From assembly GCA_030656215.1 (NCBI GenBank), contig JAUSOD010000085.1, positions 1-44,167 of the forward strand: a stretch of 44,167 bases of DNA, given 5' to 3'. A program made the position numbers and the translations under genes. Origin of the DNA: Azoarcus sp. GTDB lineage: Bacteria > Pseudomonadota > Gammaproteobacteria > Burkholderiales > Rhodocyclaceae. Below, piece by piece: positions 18,101-29,439 of the stretch. The notes under the pieces are model-generated. The model saw only the letters and a program-made list of their open reading frames with translations, made no database searches and was not told where the DNA came from. Position 1 is the stretch's first letter, and each line of letters starts with the position of its first letter.

Positions 18101-19203
18101 CGGAGCGCAAGCAGGCGCCTCGCCTTTGCCACCACGGCGTCGGCCTGGCGTTCGATGAGCTCGGTGTGCCGGCCGCGGTCGGCATGGGCGACCACCATCA
18201 GGGGGTCGATCGCGCCGGCCGCCTCGGGCTGGACGAGGTAGAAGGGGGTGTCGCCGAGCGCCAGCCCGGCGCTGTCCTGTTCCCACGTCGCGGTGTCGCC
18301 CTGGCGGTAGGGCTGGGTGGCCAATACCGGGGTGCCCCAGCGCTCGAACAGGGTCTGCAGCGTGGCCGCCTGCGGGGTGAGCTGGTGGAGCACGATCAGC
18401 TGCGGGTGCGCGCTGCGGGGACCGGCCGCCGGGCCTTGTTCCAGCATGGCGGCAAGACCGGCCGCGTCCACCTGCTGGCCGAATACCGCATAGGCAAACA
18501 GGCCCTGGCTGGCGAAGCGTCGTAGCCAGTCGTCGAGCCAGTCGGTGTTGCCATTGATGAAGTGATAGCGGTGCACCAGTACCGCGATGGCAGGCTGATC
18601 GCTGTAGCGCGGGAGGGTGGCCTGCCACGCGGCCAGGGCACTCGCGTCGTCGAAAAATTCCGCGGCGTCGGGGTGATAGATGCCGCGCGCAGGCCAGGTC
18701 CGCGGGGCTGGCAGGTCTGCCAGGTCACGCTTGTCGATGGTGGCGGATGCGAGCATGAAGGCGTGACGGACGTTGTCCTCGCCCCCTGCTCGCAGGTAGT
18801 CGCCGATGCCTCGTGTCACGCCATCGGCCACGCCGGGCAGTGCTTCGTTCGCGACCCACACCACCCGGCCAGGGTGGTTGGCGCCATGGACATCAAGCAG
18901 CGGACCATAGAGTTTTTCCAGCCGGGTGTATGCGCTTGCATGAGGAACATCGACCCACACCATGTCCGCCCGCTGCAGGGCCTGGGCCATGGTTTCGCGT
19001 TGCTCCCCGGTCTGCGCCGGGGTGTCGCGCAGCGGGTGATCGAGATGGCTTACGCTCCAGCCCTGGGCAGCCCCGAGACGCTCGATCATGGCGCTGCGTG
19101 CGGCGGGGGTGATGTCGGCCGTCACCCACAGCAGCTTGTACGCGAGGGCGTTGCCGTTCGCGCACAGCAGGGTGAGGCACAGCAGCCGGAGTAGCGTCCT
19201 CAT
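15127..19203 (-). CDS. cobN: exported, membrane-anchored CobN/HmuS-like chelatase
   Basis: The product belongs to the CobN/ChlH large chelatase-subunit family; CobN inserts cobalt into hydrogenobyrinate diamide. The 1358 residues carry the family motif HFGTHGTQEWAPGKSRALD near residue 550. Unlike cytoplasmic CobN, it starts with a clear Sec signal (RLLCLTLLC...ALA, residues 1-21) and ends with one transmembrane segment (about 1324-1344) and a basic RHHGPRRP tail. The body is therefore predicted to lie in the periplasm, tethered to the inner membrane. A Pro/Glu-rich linker precedes the anchor. No cobS or cobT ATPase gene is nearby. The ATG overlaps the stop of the DUF2149 gene (ATGA), and the ExbB-like gene is coupled just before. 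This suits an HmuS-like (de)chelatase or metal/corrinoid uptake role powered by proton-motive force. The activity and substrate are inferred. Confidence 0.88.
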   Translation of the reverse strand: MRTLLRLLCLTLLCANGNALAYKLLWVTADITPAARSAMIERLGAAQGWSVSHLDHPLRDTPAQTGEQRETMAQALQRADMVWVDVPHASAYTRLEKLYGPLLDVHGANHPGRVVWVANEALPGVADGVTRGIGDYLRAGGEDNVRHAFMLASATIDKRDLADLPAPRTWPARGIYHPDAAEFFDDASALAAWQATLPRYSDQPAIAVLVHRYHFINGNTDWLDDWLRRFASQGLFAYAVFGQQVDAAGLAAMLEQGPAAGPRSAHPQLIVLHQLTPQAATLQTLFERWGTPVLATQPYRQGDTATWEQDSAGLALGDTPFYLVQPEAAGAIDPLMVVAHADRGRHTELIERQADAVVAKARRLLALRTRPAADKKLVAMVYNYPPGGTNFGASFLNVPRSLEQVSGALSAAGYDTRPTPEADWVSALPPLLKAYYPDADLVTMLQLQQADALPLSDYEAWWQTLPAAVRQRIETRWGPPASSRYVVQWQGKPVFVIPRLQIGKLSVLPQPPREETLRLGQNPFMHRSKQPLSHHYLAVYLWAQQADALIHFGTHGTQEWAPGKSRALDVLDDALLPLGDLPVVYPYIVDNLGEALTAKRRGRALLVSHRTPVFATAGFPARLAEMHQLMHEWEIADLGPTRSALEQQLVELIVEHQLHRDLDWSREQVSADLQKFMEVLHPWLDQLAQSSQPKGLAVFGKAPDEALRRQTILQAVRKPLLDALGEDIDETFLIAYTDVINSRPARWLELALRDPQAASELDLRPPEPESAVPNRASRREIDRDALLELAERAQTLDRLLATEGEMDGLLNALDGRFLPAAYGGDPIRNPESLPTGRNLTGLDPSRLPTRQAYNVAGLLFKNWLDDWHRTNGAQPPRRMVLSLWAGETLRHQGIMEAQAMVALGVRPVWDDAGRPRSVELISAEELGRPRVDVLLSVTGSYRDQFPALMALLDQAVATVTEAEPLGAIALNSTEVATELAQKGVPAAQARLLGQARVFGNAVGDYGTGISEAVQHDELRTRDDRLGQMFLQRMSQPYLGGSALEDIPGEVAAQALGAQLRRTDAAILSRTSHLYAMASSDDPFQYLGGLAAAARTAGKAEPLRLFVNQLQDSNEPFTESAQRSIAAEMQTRYLHPGWIEAQKAEGYSGTLQVLKAVQFIWGWQATVEDTVRPDHWQGFHDVLVKDKHKMGIPEWLRSHPQAYAQTLERLVQAQRQGHWSPDAASRRELAQLYDELTRNAPLARELPSVRQWVREQLAPAASTIRSPSTGLVAASLTAPDLPQPQPQEAAPPSPATESPPAEASKVRGVVLQRQEMEQPSPHEPNALLALLFMALVAGGGASLQWARHHGPRRPIGIGG

Positions 19204-19562
19204 CGGCCAACTCCCGCGGTGGGGCTGTCGTCCTGCGCCTTGTCCTCCGGGACATAGATGATGCTGCCGTCGCGCAGACGGTATGCGACGCCGGCGCGCA
19301 CCCCTTCTCCTTCGCTGACGCCACCGCTGCCCTTGTAGCGGACTTCGCGTCCCTGCTCGGTGACCACGATCTCCATGTCTGGCTCGCCGGCCTTGTGCAC
19401 CAGCGTGGGTTCGGGAGCCTGTGCTGCCGTCGGGCGGGTGCTCGCCGCCACCGCCGCGAGCAGGGCAACCACCAGTACGAGGAACACGTCGACCAGATTG
19501 ACCGCCGACAGCATCGGATCTTCGTCGTCTTCGTCGAGCACCTTCAGGTGCTTGAGGCTCAC
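19200..19562 (-). CDS. DUF2149 protein, ExbD-like small membrane protein
   Basis: The 120-residue protein has an acidic N-terminus (LDEDDEDPMLSAVNL), one transmembrane helix at about residues 20-42, and a C-terminal domain ending in YRLRDGSIIYVPE, all typical of DUF2149. The helix begins N-L-V-D25-V, a membrane Asp placed as in ExbD/TolR. It could form a proton path with the adjacent ExbB-like protein. The GTG start overlaps the ExbB-like stop (GTGA), and its own stop overlaps the cobN ATG. This very tight coupling implies the three proteins form one complex. Confidence 0.85.
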   Translation of the reverse strand: MSLKHLKVLDEDDEDPMLSAVNLVDVFLVLVVALLAAVAASTRPTAAQAPEPTLVHKAGEPDMEIVVTEQGREVRYKGSGGVSEGEGVRAGVAYRLRDGSIIYVPEDKAQDDSPTAGVGR

Positions 19563-20023
19563 GCCTGCACCCCACGCGCCTTGCGGATGGAGAGCAATTC
19601 GGCCAGCAGCCAGCGCCGCCGCACCGAGTAGACCACCAGCCCGACCGCGGCGGCTGCCAACGCCAGCACCACCCCGGCGAAGGCGCCACTGAACACCGCC
19701 AGCGCTTCATGGCCCTGGCCGGTGGCCACGCTTTGCAGGGCCGGCCCGAGCGGAATCATGGTCGCGATCAGCCCGAGCATTGGCGTCACCCGGCTGAGCA
19801 GGCGCAGTGGTTCGATCTGGCGCAGTACCCGCATCTCGAGTTCGTCCATCGAGTACGCGGCATCGCAGGGCAGGCTGGCGTAGTCAGGCAGGCGCCAGCG
19901 CTGCCAAGCCTCCATCAGGGTCATGCCGCCGACCCACAAGGCGTAGACGAAGGCCAGCGCCACGAGGGCGAGGACGGGCCACAGCAGTGCCTGGGCAATC
20001 TGCAGAAAACTTGTTTCGATCAT
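19559..20023 (-). CDS. MotA/TolQ/ExbB-family proton channel protein
   Basis: The 154-residue product has an N-terminal helix (about residues 11-34), a cytoplasmic segment, and two further helices. The second helix carries the family signature TPMLGLIATMIPLGPALQ at 80-97. It is shorter than ExbB/TolQ (about 220-240). ATG 20023 is chosen because it places the first helix at the N-terminus; upstream frame is non-coding. It probably pairs with the DUF2149 protein to drive the exported CobN-like protein. No tonB or TonB-dependent receptor gene is present in the window. Confidence 0.88.
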   Translation of the reverse strand: MIETSFLQIAQALLWPVLALVALAFVYALWVGGMTLMEAWQRWRLPDYASLPCDAAYSMDELEMRVLRQIEPLRLLSRVTPMLGLIATMIPLGPALQSVATGQGHEALAVFSGAFAGVVLALAAAAVGLVVYSVRRRWLLAELLSIRKARGVQA

Positions 20024-20046
20024 GGTCCGGTTTCTCGCGTTGGAGG

Positions 20047-20583
20047 TCAGAAGGTGATGGCGGGAAATTTCGGCCTGACCGTCAGCGTCTTGCTGCCTGC
20101 CGGAGCGGTCAGCTTGACCCTCAACTGCTTGAGTCCGGGGTGATTGCGGAAGGCCGTGAAGTAGACCGACCGGAGCGCTGAAGCCTTGTCGCATTCGAAT
20201 CTGAACGAATGAACGATATTGGCGATGTCTGCGCTTGGGTCTGCGGTTTCAAGGTCCGGGGAAACGTTCGCCCCGATCGGCGTGCAGACCGCCTCGGGCG
20301 CCGGCTCGATGAACTTGTCGAGTTGGCCAAGGCGGATCTTCAGCGCGTCGAGTGTCTGTTGCTGGGATGGGGTCTTGGGTGGGTAGTCGAACCCGAGCAG
20401 GCTCTCGAGCGGGAAGTTGAATTCTCCCTTCATGCCGTTGGCGTCGACGACGAGGGTCAGGGTTGCGTGTCCATGGGTGTGGCTGCCATGGCTGAAGGCA
20501 GGGCTGGGGAAGGTGCTTGCGGTGATGAGGGCTGCGACGCAGGCAAGCGCTGCCAGAGGCGAGCGGCCGGATTGGATGGTCAT
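20047..20583 (-). CDS. DUF2796 (ZrgA-like) exported metal-related protein
   Basis: The 178-residue protein has a Sec signal peptide ending near PSPAFS, and the mature protein begins with a His-rich HGSHTHGHATLTLVVD. The rest (FPLESLLGFDYPPKTPSQQQ, then a C-terminal beta-rich part) fits DUF2796. The Vibrio zinc-uptake component ZrgA belongs to this family. It is the first gene after the cobalamin riboswitch and lies 23 bases before the ExbB-like gene. It could be a periplasmic metal binder feeding the chelatase. The ATG has no strong ribosome site, consistent with riboswitch control of translation. A GTG ten codons upstream is an alternative start. Confidence 0.85.
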   Translation of the reverse strand: MTIQSGRSPLAALACVAALITASTFPSPAFSHGSHTHGHATLTLVVDANGMKGEFNFPLESLLGFDYPPKTPSQQQTLDALKIRLGQLDKFIEPAPEAVCTPIGANVSPDLETADPSADIANIVHSFRFECDKASALRSVYFTAFRNHPGLKQLRVKLTAPAGSKTLTVRPKFPAITF

Positions 20584-20607
20584 GATGATGAACTCGAAAT
20601 TCGCCCT

Positions 20608-20627
20608 CACTGTCTTCCCCGACAGTG
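20608..20627 (-). promoter_or_regulatory. leader hairpin close to the DUF2796 start
   Basis: Perfect 7-bp arms (cactgtc / gacagtg) flank a 6-base loop about 25 bases before the start codon. It may take part in translational control together with the riboswitch. Confidence 0.45.
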
Positions 20628-20634
20628 CGTGGGC

Positions 20635-20674
20635 ACAAGGTTGCCGTTCGCGAGGCGAACGGCAACGACCTTGT
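20635..20674 (-). promoter_or_regulatory. probable riboswitch expression-platform hairpin
   Basis: A perfect 12-bp stem (20640-20651 with 20655-20666, loop 3) is extended by 5 more pairs (20635-20639 with 20670-20674) across a 3-base bulge. The extension uses bases 20673-20674, which also belong to the closing P1 helix of the riboswitch. The two structures are therefore mutually exclusive, as expected for a ligand-controlled switch. No U tract follows, so termination is unlikely and translational control is favoured. Confidence 0.6.
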
Positions 20675-20905
20675 TGGCCGGTATCCGGGCTGACGGCACA
20701 CCTTTCCATCGCCTTCCCGGGCGGGTCTGAACGATCCCGATTCCAGTGGCTGAATGATGGAAGTGACCCGAACATCATGGGTCTGGCCGCTTACCGTTGC
20801 GGGGGCAGCGCAGGTTATCCCCCCGACGGCCCTTTGTGGCCGGGGGACGGGACTCCTGCTTCCCGTTGAACTGTGCTCCGGGAAAGGAGACACGAGCACC
20901 AACGG
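20668..20905 (-). ncRNA. cobalamin (AdoCbl) riboswitch
   Basis: On the minus strand the leader contains the B12 box AGCCCGGATACCGGCC (20676-20691), an upstream GCCACTG element (about 20740), and the GCTGCCCCCGCAACGGTAAG core (about 20790-20811). These occur in the order and spacing of the cobalamin riboswitch. P1 can close through GTTGG (20899-20903) and CCAAC (20673-20677). It lies directly before the DUF2796-ExbB-DUF2149-cobN operon and should repress it when cobalamin is abundant. Confidence 0.95.
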
Positions 20906-20910
20906 CCGCG

Positions 20911-20939
20911 ATGTTAGCGCAAGCTGCAGCGCCTGTCAG
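20911..20939 (-). promoter_or_regulatory. promoter of the cobalamin-regulated operon
   Basis: CTGACA (20934-20939) and TAACAT (20911-20916) on the minus strand are separated by exactly 17 bases. Transcription would start near 20904, right at the 5' end of the riboswitch. The agreement of position with the RNA boundary supports the call. The preceding gene on this strand ends at 21030. Confidence 0.6.
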
Positions 20940-21029
20940 TTCGCTTGCCGGAGGGATGAGCGCCGATCCGGGGCTGCAGTCGGTCCGAGGCTCAGTTCCG
21001 CAGCGGCCCGCTTTGCTGCGGAGCGCGGA

Positions 21030-24000
21030 TCAGGGCTGGGTTGCGCCTGCCGCGGCCAGCGCCTCCCACCGGACGCGCCATTCCTCGGCTGGCTCGGGTT
21101 TTCCGAACAGGTATCCTTGCAGCTTGTCGCATCGATGGCTGATGAGAAAATCACGCTGGGTGGTGGTTTCCACGCCTTCGGCGACGACCTCAAGGCCAAG
21201 GCTGTGTGCGAGCGACAGGGTTGCGGCGCAGATTGCGGCATCGTTGGCGTCGGTTTCGATGTCGCGCACGAACTCACGATCGAGCTTGAGCACGTGGATC
21301 GGCAGGCGCTTGAGGTAGGCCAGCGATGAATAGCCGGTGCCGAAGTCGTCGATCGCCAGGGTGACACCCAGCGCGCGCAGCGCCTGGAGTTTCTCGATTG
21401 CACCGGCAGGGTCGCTCATGGCAACCGACTCGGTGATCTCGAGTTCCAGTTCGCCGTGCTGCAAGTTGTGTTCGCGCAGGACCGCCGCGACCATGCCGAC
21501 CAGGTCGGGACTGCGCAACTGGTGGGCAGAGAGGTTGACTGCGACCGTGCGCGGGCCGATTCCGGCAGCCTTCCATGCAGCCAGCTGACGGCAGGCTTCG
21601 GCGAGCACCCAGCTGCCTATCGCTTCGATCAGGCCAGTCTCCTCGGCGATCGGAATGAAGCGCAACGGGGGAATCAGACCACGCGTCGGGTGGCGCCAGC
21701 GCACCAGTGCCTCCACCGCGCAGGGGCGCGCCGCGGGGTCTTCGCGGGTGGCGATCTGGGGCTGATAGTGGAGTTCAAACTGCGCCTCCTCGATGGCCCT
21801 GCGCAGTTCGCGCTCCAGCGTCAGCCTTTCGTCGGCGGCGATATTGAGCGCATTGGTGAAGTACTGGATGTTGTTCCGGCCCTGGCCCTTGGCGTGATAC
21901 ATCGCGGTATCGGCATTCTTCATCAGCGTGCCGGCATCTGCGCCGTCCTGCGGGAATACGGCAATGCCGATGCTCGGGCTGGTGTGCAGCCGATCGCCTG
22001 CAATGTCGCAGGCCTGACCGAGCAGCTGAAGAATCTTGGTGGCAACCGGCGATGTATCCTCCGGGCAGGCAAGGCCGCCGAGCACAACGACGAACTCGTC
22101 GCCTCCCTGGCGGGCGACGATGTCGCTCTCCCGCACACAAGCCTGCAGGCGACGTGCAACCTCGATCAGCAGCAGGTCGCCGACATGGTGTCCAAGGGTG
22201 TCGTTGATGACCTTGAACCGGTCGAGGTCGATGAACATCACCGCCACGTGAGTGCCCTCCCTGCGCGCCGAAAGCAGGGACTGGGATAGGCGGATCTCGA
22301 GGTTGTAGCGGTTGAACAGTCCGGTCAGGCTGTCGTGATGGGCCAGATGCTCGATCCTCTCTTCCGCCGCTTTGCGCTCGGTGATGTCGGTGAAGCTGGC
22401 GATGTAGTGGGTGATCTTGCCCTGGGCGTTGCGAATGGCCGAGATTGCAGCCCACTTCGGATAGACGTTCCCTTCCTTGTCTTGATCCCATAACTCGCCC
22501 TGCCAGTAGTTGCTCTCTTCGAGGCTGGCCCACAGTGCACGGTGAGTCTGAGGTGGCGTGCGCCCGGAAGAAAGGCTTTTCGGGTTCTGGCCGACGATGT
22601 CCGCGAGGCTGTAGCCGGTCTGACGGGTGAAGGCCGGATTGATGGCGATGATGCGATTGGCGTGGTCGGTGACCATGATGGCCTCACCGCTGTGTTCGAA
22701 CATCCTGGCGTAGAGCAGCAGGCTCTCTTCAGCCTGCTTGCGTGCGGTGACGTCCTTGAATACCGAAAGGATCTCGCCGCCAGGCAGGCGGATTACATCG
22801 TTCTCCACCCAGAGATTGACGGCCCTGTCCGCGTAGGCCGTCAGGGCGACTGATTCACTGATACCGCTGCTTGCAACCCGGCCAATGGCTGCAAAAATTC
22901 CGGAGGCTTCCAGTCCCGGAAAGGCAATCCGTGAGGGTTGGCGCAGGACTTTCTCACGCCGAACGCCGGCGATGCGCTCGCCGGCCGGATTGATATCCAG
23001 CAGTTGAAATTCGCTGCCGTCGTCCAGCGGGCGGTAGAGCGCCACGCCGTCGTGCATGTGATCGAACATCGCGCGGTAGCGCACCTCCTGGGCGGCGATG
23101 ATGCGCTCGCTGCGCAGGAAGCGGCGCCCGAGCACCAGCGCCGCCGCGGCCGCCATCAGCAGAAACGCGACAAAGGCCAGAATGGTGGCACGCTGTTTGG
23201 CGCGCAGCGGGGCGAGCGCCTCTGCAGCGTCGATCTTCACCACCATGCCCCAGCCCAGCGCGGGCAGATAACGCCAGCTGGCCACCACCTCGACATTGGC
23301 ATAGTCGCGCGTCACGTCGAGCCCGCGCACCCCGGCCAGCGCCTCGCGCATCGGCTGCGCGGCAAGCACCAGCGGGACGCGCTTGGCAAAGGGCTCGTCG
23401 TCAGTGCGTGCGAGAGGAACGGTGTAACGTGCATCGCTGCCATCGACGTAGGCCAATACGGTTTCGCCCGAGCGGCCAAGCCCGGTCCGGTCCGCGACCA
23501 CCGGCTTCAGCGTACTCAGGTTGACCTGCATCGCCAGCGCCCCGACGGGCTTGCCCTGATCGAGTACCGGCGCGACGACGAAGGCGGCGATCTTGTTGGA
23601 CGATGGCGAGTAAGGGGCAAAACGGCTCAGGTCAACGTGCAGGGAGCTCATCGCCTGGCGAAACCCGGCGGCCAGCTCGCTGTCGCGATAGGGGCCGCTG
23701 TACAGGTTGGTCCCCAGGTCCTCCTCCTGGATCAGGGAAAACACCACGTTGCCCGCGGCGTCGATGAGCAGCAGATCATGAAACTCACCATGCTCGCTCA
23801 AGCCGGAAAGCTCGCTGCGGTAGCGTGCGGCCTTGAGCTCGGTGGCGGTGAGTCCGCCACGTCGATAATCTTCCGACAGCGAGAGCAAGGCCTCGCGTAC
23901 CTGAGTCTGTCCGGCCTGCAGACGCACATCCGCCAGCCGCTCGTTGATAAAGGTATCGATCTGGTCGGCTTTCTTGTTGGCGATCGACGACAGGTTCTGC

Positions 24001-24125
24001 AGCACGGTGGCGCTCAGTGCCTGCTCGAAGGTGTGAAGGTAGACCCACGCCAGCCCCGCCAGCGGCAATAGGGCAACAAGCAGAAATCCCAGCGTCAGTC
24101 GCGTCCCGAGGCTGAGCTGGCTCAC
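21030..24125 (-). CDS. Cache-PAS-PAS-GGDEF-EAL c-di-GMP enzyme
   Basis: This 1031-residue inner-membrane sensor makes and/or degrades cyclic di-GMP. A transmembrane helix (about residues 12-32) is followed by a periplasmic Cache-type sensor (to about 300), a second helix (312-332) and two PAS domains (about 340-460 and 470-590). The GGDEF domain has an intact GGDEF at 674-678 with an RxxD inhibitory site at 665-668. The EAL domain has E805-[11 protein letters not shown] and AEGVET. Both catalytic motifs look complete. The GTG start at 24125 overlaps the stop of the binding-protein gene (GTGA). This suggests the binding protein passes a ligand signal to this sensor. The longer upstream frame is a shadow. 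Confidence 0.93.
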   Translation of the reverse strand: MSQLSLGTRLTLGFLLVALLPLAGLAWVYLHTFEQALSATVLQNLSSIANKKADQIDTFINERLADVRLQAGQTQVREALLSLSEDYRRGGLTATELKAARYRSELSGLSEHGEFHDLLLIDAAGNVVFSLIQEEDLGTNLYSGPYRDSELAAGFRQAMSSLHVDLSRFAPYSPSSNKIAAFVVAPVLDQGKPVGALAMQVNLSTLKPVVADRTGLGRSGETVLAYVDGSDARYTVPLARTDDEPFAKRVPLVLAAQPMREALAGVRGLDVTRDYANVEVVASWRYLPALGWGMVVKIDAAEALAPLRAKQRATILAFVAFLLMAAAAALVLGRRFLRSERIIAAQEVRYRAMFDHMHDGVALYRPLDDGSEFQLLDINPAGERIAGVRREKVLRQPSRIAFPGLEASGIFAAIGRVASSGISESVALTAYADRAVNLWVENDVIRLPGGEILSVFKDVTARKQAEESLLLYARMFEHSGEAIMVTDHANRIIAINPAFTRQTGYSLADIVGQNPKSLSSGRTPPQTHRALWASLEESNYWQGELWDQDKEGNVYPKWAAISAIRNAQGKITHYIASFTDITERKAAEERIEHLAHHDSLTGLFNRYNLEIRLSQSLLSARREGTHVAVMFIDLDRFKVINDTLGHHVGDLLLIEVARRLQACVRESDIVARQGGDEFVVVLGGLACPEDTSPVATKILQLLGQACDIAGDRLHTSPSIGIAVFPQDGADAGTLMKNADTAMYHAKGQGRNNIQYFTNALNIAADERLTLERELRRAIEEAQFELHYQPQIATREDPAARPCAVEALVRWRHPTRGLIPPLRFIPIAEETGLIEAIGSWVLAEACRQLAAWKAAGIGPRTVAVNLSAHQLRSPDLVGMVAAVLREHNLQHGELELEITESVAMSDPAGAIEKLQALRALGVTLAIDDFGTGYSSLAYLKRLPIHVLKLDREFVRDIETDANDAAICAATLSLAHSLGLEVVAEGVETTTQRDFLISHRCDKLQGYLFGKPEPAEEWRVRWEALAAAGATQP

Positions 24126-25375
24126 GGTGTGGAGCTCCCCGAAAGGCCGCCTGATGACGAGACGGGCACCGGCTCCTGCACCAGCTGCAACCATTCGGCG
24201 CGGGTCCGGTACGGCGGAAACGGGGTTGGGCGCACCATGCTTTCGGAGATGTCGGCGATGTCGAATTGGCCGTCGATGCGCGCGTGTCCGACCCGAACGC
24301 GGCGCCAGGCATGGCGGGTTGCCATGTCGATCGCGACCACGCCGGAGGGCCCGGCAACGCTGTGGCGCCCGATCACCTGATTGACGCCTTCCGGATCGGC
24401 CGAGCCCAGCTCGCGCACCGCGCTGGCCCACAGCCGCACCCCGTTGTAGCTGGCCTCGATCGGATCGCTGGTCACCCGGTCGGCGCCGAAGCGCTGTTTG
24501 AATGCCGCGACGAACTGCTGATTGGCCGGACTCGGCAGGCTCTGGAAGTAGCCCCAGACTGCGTGGTGTGCCGGGTGGAAGTATTCGGCCCCCATGGCCT
24601 GCAGTTCCGGTTCGGCAATGCTGAACGAAACCACCGGTATCTGTTGCAGGCGTGAGGCCTTGAGTGCGGCGAACAATGGGCGGTTGCTTGCGCCGTTGAC
24701 CGTGTTCAGGACCACGTCCGGTGCCTTGATACGAATATCCGCGGCCAGTTCGCTGAAATCGGTTGCGGTAAGGGGCAGGTATCGTTCGTTCACGATGACT
24801 CCGCCGGTTGCCGTTACCAGATGCCTGATCAGCTGGTTGGCCATGCGTGGAAATACATAGTCGGATCCGATCAGATAGACCCGCGGACCGAAGGTGTCCA
24901 TGGCCCAGCGTGCGCCCGGAATGATCTGCTGATTGGGCGCCGCGCCCAGATAGACGATGTGCTCGGACTGTTCCAGCCCTTCGTATTGCAAGGGGTAGAA
25001 CATGAGGTGACGGTTTCGCTCCACCACCGGCAGCAGTGTCTTGCGACAGGCCGAGGTCCAGCACGCGAACAACACGCTGACCTGCTCGTCGCGGATCAAC
25101 CGCTCGGCTTCGCTGGCTGACCGGTCCCAGTCCGATGCACCGTCGGCAACGAGCAGTTCCAGCGGGCGTCCGATCAGCCCCCCGGCAGCATTGATCTCCT
25201 CGACCGCAAGGCGCACGGCGTCGACCAGTCCACGCTCGCTTTCTGCCATCACCCCGCTCAGGGAGTGCACTACACCGATACGGATGGGCTTCGGCGCCGG
25301 CGGGCTAAACAGGTAAAAAAGCCCCACCGCGGCAACAAGTGCAAGGAGTAGCGCCCGACTGGCACGAGAGGGCAT
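24122..25375 (-). CDS. AmiC/UrtA-like periplasmic ligand-binding protein
   Basis: The 417-residue protein is a type I periplasmic binding protein: [20 protein letters not shown] at the N-terminus, then [20 protein letters not shown] and [10 protein letters not shown]. The resemblance is to the urea/amide-binding UrtA/AmiC group. The N-terminal hydrophobic segment (residues 8-24) has no clear cleavage site or lipobox and may anchor the protein. No transporter subunits are adjacent. The only partner is the coupled Cache-GGDEF-EAL protein, so a sensory rather than transport role is likely. The ligand is unknown. Confidence 0.87.
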   Translation of the reverse strand: MPSRASRALLLALVAAVGLFYLFSPPAPKPIRIGVVHSLSGVMAESERGLVDAVRLAVEEINAAGGLIGRPLELLVADGASDWDRSASEAERLIRDEQVSVLFACWTSACRKTLLPVVERNRHLMFYPLQYEGLEQSEHIVYLGAAPNQQIIPGARWAMDTFGPRVYLIGSDYVFPRMANQLIRHLVTATGGVIVNERYLPLTATDFSELAADIRIKAPDVVLNTVNGASNRPLFAALKASRLQQIPVVSFSIAEPELQAMGAEYFHPAHHAVWGYFQSLPSPANQQFVAAFKQRFGADRVTSDPIEASYNGVRLWASAVRELGSADPEGVNQVIGRHSVAGPSGVVAIDMATRHAWRRVRVGHARIDGQFDIADISESMVRPTPFPPYRTRAEWLQLVQEPVPVSSSGGLSGSSTP

Positions 25376-25535
25376 GTATGAAGGCGTATTGATAACCTTG
25401 CCACTATGCCAGTTTCGGGTGCCACGCAGAAGAGCATTGTCACCAAGCGGTGATCGGTGGCAATCAACGCGGCCAGCGCCTTGCGTGTGGGCGTGCAGGG
25501 GCTAGGGTGCCGCACCGGACCGGGTCTTCTGCCGT

Positions 25536-26315
25536 CTACTCCGGAAACACCCTGAAGTAGAAGGCGCGGCTGGCATAGGCCATCACCGGCAGGGTGAGCA
25601 GCATCAAGGGCAGCAGCAGTGCGCTGAGCATGATCACCGCGGCAAGCAACACAGCCCAGCACATCACCACCGGAAATCGTCGGAACACGGCGCGTACGCT
25701 GGCGACGACCCCGGAGACGAGGTCGGCGCGGCGGTCATAGATCAGCGGGATGGAGAACGCCGAAATGGTGAACAGGATGAAGGCCAGCACGGCGCCCATG
25801 AACGAACTGAACAGGAGGAAGTTGGCCACCCGAACATCGACCGGCAACATGCGGGCGAACCCCATCGGCTCGTGACCCACCATGAAGCCGTAGAGCGTTC
25901 CCGCATCGGTGAGCCAGATCAGAAACAGCAGCGCGCACACGAAGGACACGACCCAGCCGCCACGCGGCATGCGCCGAAAGCCCTGAGCGATGTCGGCCAC
26001 AACCGGCTTGCCGCCCGCGCGCAGGATGTCCGACACAGAGAAGAATCCCGCCAGCAGGATGGGGCCGATGAGCATGAATCCGCCTGCGAGCGACAGGCTG
26101 AGCGGCGCGATCGAAACGGCTTCGAGGGCGAGAAAGAGCAGGCCGCCGAGGACGACGAACACGGCCGCATAGGCCGCGCTCAGTCCGGGAAGCAAGCGGA
26201 ACTGGGCCACGCCGGCTGTGATTGAAGCCCCGATATCTCCCAGGCTCACGGGCGCCGGTTGAAGGGACGCGGCAGCCAGCCTGCGGTCCGGACCGTCGGG
26301 AGTGGATGCGGGCAT
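25536..26315 (-). CDS. DUF2189 integral membrane protein
   Basis: The 259-residue protein has about six hydrophobic helices and the DUF2189 layout, for example GGFMLIGPILLAGFFSVSDI and ISAFSIPLIYDRRAD. ATG 26315 is chosen for the AAGGA about 10 bases upstream. Function is unknown for the family. It is divergent from the ACP-ligase-acyltransferase gene. A second DUF2189 gene lies just beyond that gene, so a shared membrane-lipid role is possible but unproven. A 160-base gap without features follows toward the binding-protein gene. Confidence 0.85.
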   Translation of the reverse strand: MPASTPDGPDRRLAAASLQPAPVSLGDIGASITAGVAQFRLLPGLSAAYAAVFVVLGGLLFLALEAVSIAPLSLSLAGGFMLIGPILLAGFFSVSDILRAGGKPVVADIAQGFRRMPRGGWVVSFVCALLFLIWLTDAGTLYGFMVGHEPMGFARMLPVDVRVANFLLFSSFMGAVLAFILFTISAFSIPLIYDRRADLVSGVVASVRAVFRRFPVVMCWAVLLAAVIMLSALLLPLMLLTLPVMAYASRAFYFRVFPE

Positions 26316-26586
26316 GGCGGGCAGTCCTTGGTGGAGATGGAAGATCGCACCAGTCCGGCACGATGTGCGGCGTGACGTCCCGGTCATGGGCGGCGATGTT
26401 CGTAGCCTGGCGACGGAGTCATGCCATGCTGATTGTGGTCAGTGTGTGGCGCCTCCGCCTTGATCGAGATCACATTTCGCCAGGCGTAGCGAACGCTTGC
26501 CGGCGGCGGGTGTCCGTTGAAGGGTGGCGCTGATCTCGCTCCGCCGTCGGCGGGCATTGCGCCATTCGAACATCGGAATCCCGAGT
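26316..26586. other. divergent intergenic region
   Basis: The region lies between the divergent DUF2189 and ACP-ligase-acyltransferase genes and must hold both promoters. No clear -35/-10 pair or operator was identified. Confidence 0.4.
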
Positions 26587-29379
<2,793 letters not shown>

Positions 29380-29414
29380 ACCGCCGCACCCTTGACGGAG
29401 GCGTGCTGCAACGG

Positions 29415-29439
29415 CCCCGACCGGGATGGTCGGGGTTTT
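29415..29439 (+). terminator. Rho-independent terminator
   Basis: The stem ccccgacc / ggtcgggg (29415-29422 and 29428-29435) with a 5-base loop is followed by TTTT. It terminates the acyltransferase transcript and touches the stop codon of the convergent DUF2189 gene. Confidence 0.85.

Noticed and set aside
16822-18525. 567-residue frame antisense to cobN
   Set aside because: It has the low-complexity Arg/Gly/Val-rich composition of a mirror frame and no domain.
24126-25064. N-terminal extension of the GGDEF-EAL frame
   Set aside because: It is out of frame with and fully overlaps the binding-protein gene; the GTG at 24125 followed by a transmembrane helix is the natural start.
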